From Gemmatimonadota bacterium (lineage in GTDB: Bacteria > Gemmatimonadota > Gemmatimonadetes > Longimicrobiales > Longimicrobiaceae): DNA of 11,539 nt. Under the pieces are notes generated by a model. It was not told the origin of the DNA, ran no database searches, and saw only the letters and a list, made by a program, of their open reading frames with translations. Shown piece by piece: positions 6,733-11,539 of this stretch (its first letter is position 1; every line of letters starts with the position of its first letter). The stretch spans positions 1 through 11,539 of the forward strand of contig JAHWJJ010000086.1 of assembly GCA_019348475.1 (NCBI GenBank), written 5' to 3'. The translations under genes and the position numbers were made by a program.

Positions 6733-6746
6733 GACACTAGACACTA
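6733..6746. repeat. Tandem heptamer overlapping the regulator promoter
   Basis: GACACTA occurs twice head to tail (6733-6739 and 6740-6746). On the minus strand this is TAGTGTC twice, and it covers the proposed -10 element and the end of the spacer. A protein bound here could block or remodel the promoter, so it is a candidate operator, perhaps for the regulator itself. It may be chance. Confidence 0.4.
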
Positions 6747-6764
6747 CACCCGCAGAGATGTCAA
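6736..6764 (-). promoter_or_regulatory. Sigma-70-type promoter of the regulator gene
   Basis: On the minus strand a perfect TTGACA (6764-6759) is followed by a 17-bp spacer and TCTAGT (6741-6736), which matches the -10 consensus at four of six positions. Transcription would begin near 6729, giving a leader of about 50 nt before ATG 6678. It lies in one of the few A/T-richer patches of the window (about 6710-6750). Confidence 0.6.
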
Positions 6765-6943
6765 GGCCCCGCGCCAGGCGCTGCCCTGCCGGGAAGACTT
6801 ATGGCTCCACTGACGCGTTGAACGAATCGTCCCGCGCCGGGACATTCTGTCACTCCATCCATTGCCGACCGACCACGATACTTCTGCGCCACCCGGAACA
6901 CACTCCGCCCCCTGGCTGGCCGTCCCTTACAACCCGCGCAGCC
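6765..6943 (+). promoter_or_regulatory. Upstream region of the NRPS gene, promoter not resolved
   Basis: This 179-bp segment must carry the leader and probably the promoter of the NRPS gene. TTGAAC (6818-6823) matches the -35 consensus at four or five positions, but the hexamer 17 bp later, GACATT (6841-6846), is a poor -10. The gene may therefore need an activator, which would suit the divergent regulator. No Shine-Dalgarno precedes ATG 6944; the last bases read ACAACCCGCGCAGCC. Confidence 0.3.
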
Positions 6944-9900
6944 ATGCCAGCTCCCGACGTCGAGCGCCGGTATCCGCTTTCCCCGCTGCAGCACGGGATG
7001 CTGTTCCAGGCCCTGCTCGCGCCGGGGTCGGGGGTGAACGTAGAGCAGGTGATCTGCCGATTGCGCGAGCCGGTGGACGCGGAGCGGCTGCAGGGCGCGT
7101 GGACGCGGGTGGTCGCGCGGCACGACGTCCTGCGCACCCGCTTTCGCTGGATCGACGTTCCCGAGCGCGTGCAGGAGGTCGCCGCCGCCGTCCGGGTGAA
7201 GGTCGAGCGGACGGATTGGGCCGGCCTGGGCGCACCGGAGCGGAGGGAGCGGCTGGAGCGCCGGCTGGCCGAGGACCGCGCCCGCGGGTTCGACCTGGCG
7301 GCGGCGCCCGCCATGCGCCTGGCGCTCTTCCGGATGGCGCCGGACGAGCAAGTGCTGGTGTGGACGTTCCACCACATCCTGCTGGACGGAAAGTCGGTCG
7401 GCCACGTCCTGCAGGAGCTGTTCACCCTGTACGACGCCGCCGTGGAGGGGCGGGATGCGGCGCTCCCCGAACGGCGCCCGTTTCGCGACCACGTGGCCTG
7501 GCTGCGCGGGCGCGACGCGGCGGCGGACGAGGCGTACTGGGCCGCGCACCTCCGCGGCACCGGCGCGCCGGAGCGCGTGCGCGGGCTGCGGCGCGCGCCG
7601 CGAGACCCGGCGGCGGAGCCCGTGGCCGGCGACCGCGAGCTCCTGCTTTCGGCCGCGGACACGGAGGCCCTGCGCGCGTTCGAGGGCGAGCACGGCGTCT
7701 GGCTCAACACGCTGGTGCAGGGGGCGTGGGCGCTGCTGCTGGGCCGCTACACCGGCGCCGGCCAGGCGGTGTTCGGCGCGGTCCGCGCGGGGCGCGCCGG
7801 CGTGGAGGGGGCCGAGGGGATGGTGGGGCTGCTGATCAACACGGTCCCGGTCCGCATCCCCCTTCCCCCCGATGCGCGGGTGATCGACTGGCTGCGGGAG
7901 ATCGGAGAGGGGACGGCGGCGCTCCTTCCCCACGAGCACGCCGCCCTCGCCGACATCAAGCGGTGGAGCGGCGTTCCGCCGGATGCGGAGCTCTTCGACA
8001 GCGTCCTGAACTTTCAGCCGCGCCCCTTCGACGCGCCCCTCCGCGCCCTGGGCGGCCGGTGGGAGGAGCGGAGCTTTCGCATCCTGCGCCATCCCGGCCT
8101 GCCGCTGACACTGGAGGTCACCGCCGGCGAGCGGCTGCGCGCGCGGATGCACTACGACGCGGACCGCTTCGACGCCGGCGCGATCGACCGCATCATGGGC
8201 CACTTCGCCCGGCTGCTGCGGGCGATGGTGGACGCGCCGGACGCGCCGCTCTCGCGCCTGCCGCTGGTGCGCCCGGAGGAGCGCCAGGCGCTGGTGGATG
8301 CGGCACGGGCCACGCGCGCCATCGCCGTCACGGAGCGCATCGAGCAGCGGTTCGCGCGGCGGGTGGCGGAGCGGCCGGACGCGCCCGCGGTCACCTTCCG
8401 CGGGAGCACGCTCACGTACGCCGAGCTGGACGCGCGCGCGGAGCGGCTGGCCGCGCGGCTGCGCGCGCGCGGCGTGGGGCCGGAAACGCGCGTGGGGATC
8501 GCGCTGGAGCGTTCCGCCGAGCTGGTCGTCGCGCTGCTGGCGACGCTGAAGGCGGGCGGCGCGTACGTCCCGCTGGACCCGGGGTATCCCGCCGAGCGCA
8601 TCGCCTTCGTGCTGCGGGACAGCGAAGCGCCGGTGCTGGTGACCTCCTCCTCGCTCCTCCCCCGCCTCCCCCCCTTCCGGGGCGCCGTCGTCCGCGTGGA
8701 CGACCAGACGGAAGCCGCCGACCCGCCGGAAGAAGCAGGGCCCGCCCTTCCCTGTTCCCTGTTCCCTGTTCCGGATTCCCTCGCGTACGTCATCTACACC
8801 TCCGGCTCCACCGGCCGGCCCAAGGGCGTGCAGGTGACGCACGCCAGCGCGGTGCGGCTCTTCGACGCGACGGACGGGTGGTTCGGGTTCGGCGCGGACG
8901 ACGTGTGGACGCTCTTCCATTCCGCCGCCTTCGACTTCTCCGTCTGGGAGGTCTGGGGCGCACTGCTGAACGGCGGCCGGCTGGTGGTGGTCCCCTTTGC
9001 CGTCACCCGCTCGCCGGAGGACTTTCACCGGCTGCTGGTGGACGAAGGGGTGACGGTGCTCAACCAGACGCCCTCCGCCTTTCGCCAGCTGGTGGAAGCG
9101 GACCGCGCCTCCGGCGTTTCCGTGGATGCCCTGCGCCTGCGCCACGTGGTGTTCGGCGGCGAGGCGCTGGACCCGCAGGCGCTGCGGCCCTGGTTCGACC
9201 GGCACGGCGAGGACCGGCCGCGGCTGGTGAACATGTACGGGATCACCGAGACCACCGTGCACGTCACCTTTCGCCCGGTCACGCGCGACGACGTGGAACG
9301 CGGCGGCAGCCCCATCGGCGTGCCGATCCCCGACCTGGCGCTACACCTGCTGGACCGCGACCTGGAGCCCGTCCCCCCCGGCGTCCCCGGCGAGATCCTG
9401 GTCGGCGGCGCGGGGGTGGCGCGTGGGTACCTGGGGCGCGCGGCGCTCACGGCCGAACGATTCGTCCCCGACCCGTGCGGCGCGGAGCCGGGCGCGCGCC
9501 TCTACCGATCGGGCGACCGGGCGGTGCGGCGCGCGGACGGCGAGCTGGAGTACCTGGGGCGTGGCGACCAGCAGGTGAAGGTGCGCGGCTTTCGCATCGA
9601 GCCGGGGGAGATCGAGGCCGCGCTGGCCACGCACCCCGACGTCGCGGCCGCCGTGGTCGCCGCGCGCGAGGACGCGGCGGGGGAGCGGCGGCTGGTGGCA
9701 TGGGTGGTCGCCCGCGCCGGCGCGCCGGCGCCCGCCGCCGCGGAGCTGCGCGCGCACCTGGCGGCGTCGCTCCCGGACTACATGGTGCCGGCCGCCTTCG
9801 TCGCGCTGGACGCGCTGCCGCTGACGGAGAACGGCAAGCTGGACCGCCGCGCCCTCCCCGCGCCGGAAGACGCGGGCGCCGCCGTGGCCGCAGCCCCGTA

Positions 9901-11539
9901 CGCCGCGCCGCGTACCGGCGTGGAGGCGGCGCTGGCGGAGGCGTGGAGCGAGGTGCTGGGGGTGCGGGTGGGGATCGACGACGACTACTTCGCGCTGGGC
10001 GGCGACAGCATCCGCAGCGTGCGGCTGGTGGCGGCGGCCCGGCGGCGGGGGCTGGCCCTCACGCTCCCCCAGCTCTACCGCTGGCGGACGGTGCGGGAGC
10101 TGGCCGAGACGGCGTCGATCCAGGTCGCCGCGCCGATCGAGGACCGTGCGGACGCGCCCTTCGCGCTGCTGCCGGCGGAGGCGCGGCGCGGCCTGCCGGA
10201 CGACGTGGAGGACGCCTACCCCGCCAGCCGGGTGCAGCTGGCGATGCTCTACCACACCCAGCGCGACCCGGCGTCGGTCGTCTACCAGAACCTGAACGCC
10301 TGGCGGGTGCACACCCGCTTCGACGCGGCGGCGCTGCGCGAGGCGCTGCGCCGGCTGGCCGCGCGCCACCCCGTCCTGCGCACCTCGTTCGACCTGGCCG
10401 CCAGCCCGGAGCCCGTGCAGCGGGTGCACCGCCGGGCGGAGATCCCGCTGGAGGTCGCGGACCTGCGCCACCTGGACGGCGCGGCGCTGGACACGTGGAT
10501 GGACCGGGAGAAGTCGCGCGGCTTCGACTGGACCCGGCCCCCGCTGCTGCGCTTTCACGCGCACGTCCTGGGCGACGACGCGTTCCGCCTGGTGCTGGCG
10601 GAGCACCACGCCGTCCTGGACGGGTGGAGCGTGGCGTCGCTGGTGACGGAGCTGCTGCGCTCGTACGTGGCCATCCGCGACGGCGCGCCGGACCCCGCCG
10701 GCGCGCCCCCCGCCGCGCGGTTCCGCGACTTCGTGGCGCTGGAGCGCCAGGCGGTCGCGTCGGCGGAATCCCGCGGCTTCTGGCGGGACGTCGTGGCGGA
10801 CGCGCCGCTGGCGGAGCTCCCGCCGCGCGAGGGCGGCGACGCCTCGCGGGCGGACGTGGCGCCGGTGCTGTGGATCGAGCTTCCCGCGCGGACGGCGGCC
10901 GGGGTGCGGCGGGTGGCGGAGCGCGCGGGGGTTCCGATCAAGACGGTGCTGCTGGCCGCCCACCTGCGCGTGCTGGCGCTGCTGAGCGGGGCCGACGACG
11001 TGGTGAGCGGCTACGTGACCAGCGGCCGCCCGGAGGCGGAGGACGGCGAGCGGGTGCTGGGGATGTTCCTGAACACCGTCCCGCTGCGGGTGCGGATGCA
11101 GGGCGGCACCTGGCTGGACCTGGTGCGCCGCACCTGGGCCGCGGAGCAGGCCATCGTCCCGCACCGGCGCCTGCCGCTCGCGGAGATCGTCCGCCAGGCG
11201 GGCGGGCGCACGCTGTTCGAGGCCGCCTTCAACTTCAACCACTTCCACGTCTACGAGGCGCTGGCCGAGGCCGGGGTGCGGCTGGAGATCGACCGCTTCT
11301 TTCAGAAGACCGAGGTGCCGCTGATCGCGATCGCGGCGGTGCACCCCGCGACCGGGGCGCTGCGGCTGCGGCTGGAGCACGATCCCGCGCGCCTGGGCGA
11401 CGCGCAGGTGCGCGCGGCCGGCGGGTGGTACGCCCGCGCGCTGGCCGCGCTCGCCGCCACCCCGGACGGCCGCTGGGACGCGGACGGGCTCCTGGACGAG
11501 GGCGAGCGCGCCGAACTGCGGCGCCTGGGCACGGGGCCG
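6944..11539 (+). CDS. Non-ribosomal peptide synthetase, C-A-T-C, 3' end beyond the window
   Basis: The frame is open for 1532 codons and has no stop before the edge. Condensation domain 1 (about 9-440) has YPLSPLQHGMLF (10-21) and active site HHILLDG (143-149). The adenylation domain (about 460-975) has LTYAEL (490-495), LKAGGAYVPLDP (535-546), YTSGSTGRPKG (618-628), FDFSVWE (663-669), MYGITETT (764-771) and NGKLDRR (963-969). The ten pocket residues read D664 F665 W668 N707 V736 G738 M764 V772 H773 K965, a threonine-type code. The carrier domain has FALGGDSI (1016-1023) with phosphopantetheine Ser1022. Condensation domain 2 (about 1085-1510) starts AYPASRVQLAMLYHT and has HHAVLDG (1221-1227). 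It is not an epimerisation domain. The last residues, ERAELRRLGTGP, lead into another adenylation domain. Start: ATG 6944 lies nine codons before the condensation domain. With no loading module before it, the first condensation domain either acylates the first residue or accepts a chain from a partner synthetase. The product is unknown. Confidence 0.95.
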   Translation, partial: MPAPDVERRYPLSPLQHGMLFQALLAPGSGVNVEQVICRLREPVDAERLQGAWTRVVARHDVLRTRFRWIDVPERVQEVAAAVRVKVERTDWAGLGAPERRERLERRLAEDRARGFDLAAAPAMRLALFRMAPDEQVLVWTFHHILLDGKSVGHVLQELFTLYDAAVEGRDAALPERRPFRDHVAWLRGRDAAADEAYWAAHLRGTGAPERVRGLRRAPRDPAAEPVAGDRELLLSAADTEALRAFEGEHGVWLNTLVQGAWALLLGRYTGAGQAVFGAVRAGRAGVEGAEGMVGLLINTVPVRIPLPPDARVIDWLREIGEGTAALLPHEHAALADIKRWSGVPPDAELFDSVLNFQPRPFDAPLRALGGRWEERSFRILRHPGLPLTLEVTAGERLRARMHYDADRFDAGAIDRIMGHFARLLRAMVDAPDAPLSRLPLVRPEERQALVDAARATRAIAVTERIEQRFARRVAERPDAPAVTFRGSTLTYAELDARAERLAARLRARGVGPETRVGIALERSAELVVALLATLKAGGAYVPLDPGYPAERIAFVLRDSEAPVLVTSSSLLPRLPPFRGAVVRVDDQTEAADPPEEAGPALPCSLFPVPDSLAYVIYTSGSTGRPKGVQVTHASAVRLFDATDGWFGFGADDVWTLFHSAAFDFSVWEVWGALLNGGRLVVVPFAVTRSPEDFHRLLVDEGVTVLNQTPSAFRQLVEADRASGVSVDALRLRHVVFGGEALDPQALRPWFDRHGEDRPRLVNMYGITETTVHVTFRPVTRDDVERGGSPIGVPIPDLALHLLDRDLEPVPPGVPGEILVGGAGVARGYLGRAALTAERFVPDPCGAEPGARLYRSGDRAVRRADGELEYLGRGDQQVKVRGFRIEPGEIEAALATHPDVAAAVVAAREDAAGERRLVAWVVARAGAPAPAAAELRAHLAASLPDYMVPAAFVALDALPLTENGKLDRRALPAPEDAGAAVAAAPYAAPRTGVEAALAEAWSEVLGVRVGIDDDYFALGGDSIRSVRLVAAARRRGLALTLPQLYRWRTVRELAETASIQVAAPIEDRADAPFALLPAEARRGLPDDVEDAYPASRVQLAMLYHTQRDPASVVYQNLNAWRVHTRFDAAALREALRRLAARHPVLRTSFDLAASPEPVQRVHRRAEIPLEVADLRHLDGAALDTWMDREKSRGFDWTRPPLLRFHAHVLGDDAFRLVLAEHHAVLDGWSVASLVTELLRSYVAIRDGAPDPAGAPPAARFRDFVALERQAVASAESRGFWRDVVADAPLAELPPREGGDASRADVAPVLWIELPARTAAGVRRVAERAGVPIKTVLLAAHLRVLALLSGADDVVSGYVTSGRPEAEDGERVLGMFLNTVPLRVRMQGGTWLDLVRRTWAAEQAIVPHRRLPLAEIVRQAGGRTLFEAAFNFNHFHVYEALAEAGVRLEIDRFFQKTEVPLIAIAAVHPATGALRLRLEHDPARLGDAQVRAAGGWYARALAALAATPDGRWDADGLLDEGERAELRRLGTGP
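8748..8772. repeat. Heptanucleotide tandem repeat inside the NRPS adenylation domain
   Basis: TTCCCTG is repeated three times without a mismatch (8748-8754, 8755-8761, 8762-8768) and followed by a partial TTCC. It lies within the coding frame, where it encodes CSLFPVP, in the variable loop between the A2 and A3 motifs (residues 601-610). The unit is not a multiple of three. Together with C-runs just upstream, the minus strand has five GGG runs between 8766 and 8741. Confidence 0.85.

Noticed and set aside
6761..9262. 833-codon open frame on the minus strand opposite the NRPS gene
   Set aside because: It has His/Arg/Pro/Gly-rich composition with no family motifs, while the plus strand carries every NRPS core motif. 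It is open only because very GC-rich DNA lacks stop codons.
9341..11380. 679-codon minus-strand frame opposite the NRPS gene
   Set aside because: Low-complexity antisense shadow of the adenylation, carrier and second condensation domains.
10201..11500. Second condensation-like domain as an epimerisation domain, suggested by the GGDSI carrier
   Set aside because: It has HHAVLDGWS and leads into another adenylation domain, without the epimerisation-type PIQxWF motif near its start.

Overview
The window is a very GC-rich, densely coding bacterial segment. The mix of a Ku-independent-looking ligase-polymerase LigD, a plant/cyanobacterial-type ADP-glucose pyrophosphorylase, a GT4 glycogen synthase and a large NRPS beside an atypical AraC-like regulator would fit a Longimicrobium-like member of Gemmatimonadota. 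Myxococcota or a high-GC actinobacterium cannot be excluded. The assignment is inference from style, not from a marker gene. No tRNA, rRNA, CRISPR, integrase or transposase was seen.

Layout, left to right. (1) 1-240 (+): the 3' end of an unrecognised gene. (2) 241-622: a non-coding gap with a REP-like palindromic element and a second perfect hairpin, lying between convergent genes. (3) 623-2515 (-): ligD, an ATP-dependent ligase fused to a primase-type polymerase, without a phosphoesterase domain. (4) 2516-2827: a divergent intergenic region with a possible short leader ORF. (5) 2828-4096 and 4093-5340 (+): glgC and a GT4 glycogen/maltose-1-phosphate synthase, translationally coupled by an ATGA overlap. 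(6) 5341-5808: a convergent gap with a hairpin and what looks like the decayed 3' end of a gene. (7) 5809-6678 (-): a regulator with a degenerate receiver-like N-terminus and an AraC-like C-terminus, preceded by a good sigma-70-type promoter. (8) 6944 to the right edge (+): a large NRPS gene, open at the window end, with domains C-A-T-C and the approach to a second A domain. Its A-domain pocket reads as a threonine code.

Functional groups. glgC makes ADP-glucose and the GT4 enzyme consumes it, so the pair is a storage alpha-glucan (or maltose-1-phosphate) unit. The regulator and the NRPS are divergent across 265 bp, which suggests local control of a peptide natural-product cluster that continues to the right. 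LigD belongs to DNA end joining or repair and appears unrelated to its neighbours.

The most unusual details are a 7-bp tandem repeat inside the NRPS adenylation domain, which could shift frame by slippage and also forms a G-quadruplex motif on the template strand; the tandem heptamer overlapping the regulator's -10 element; and the absence of a recognisable Shine-Dalgarno sequence before any of the assigned starts. I found no convincing wholly new multi-gene system. The NRPS cluster is the part most likely to make an undescribed product.
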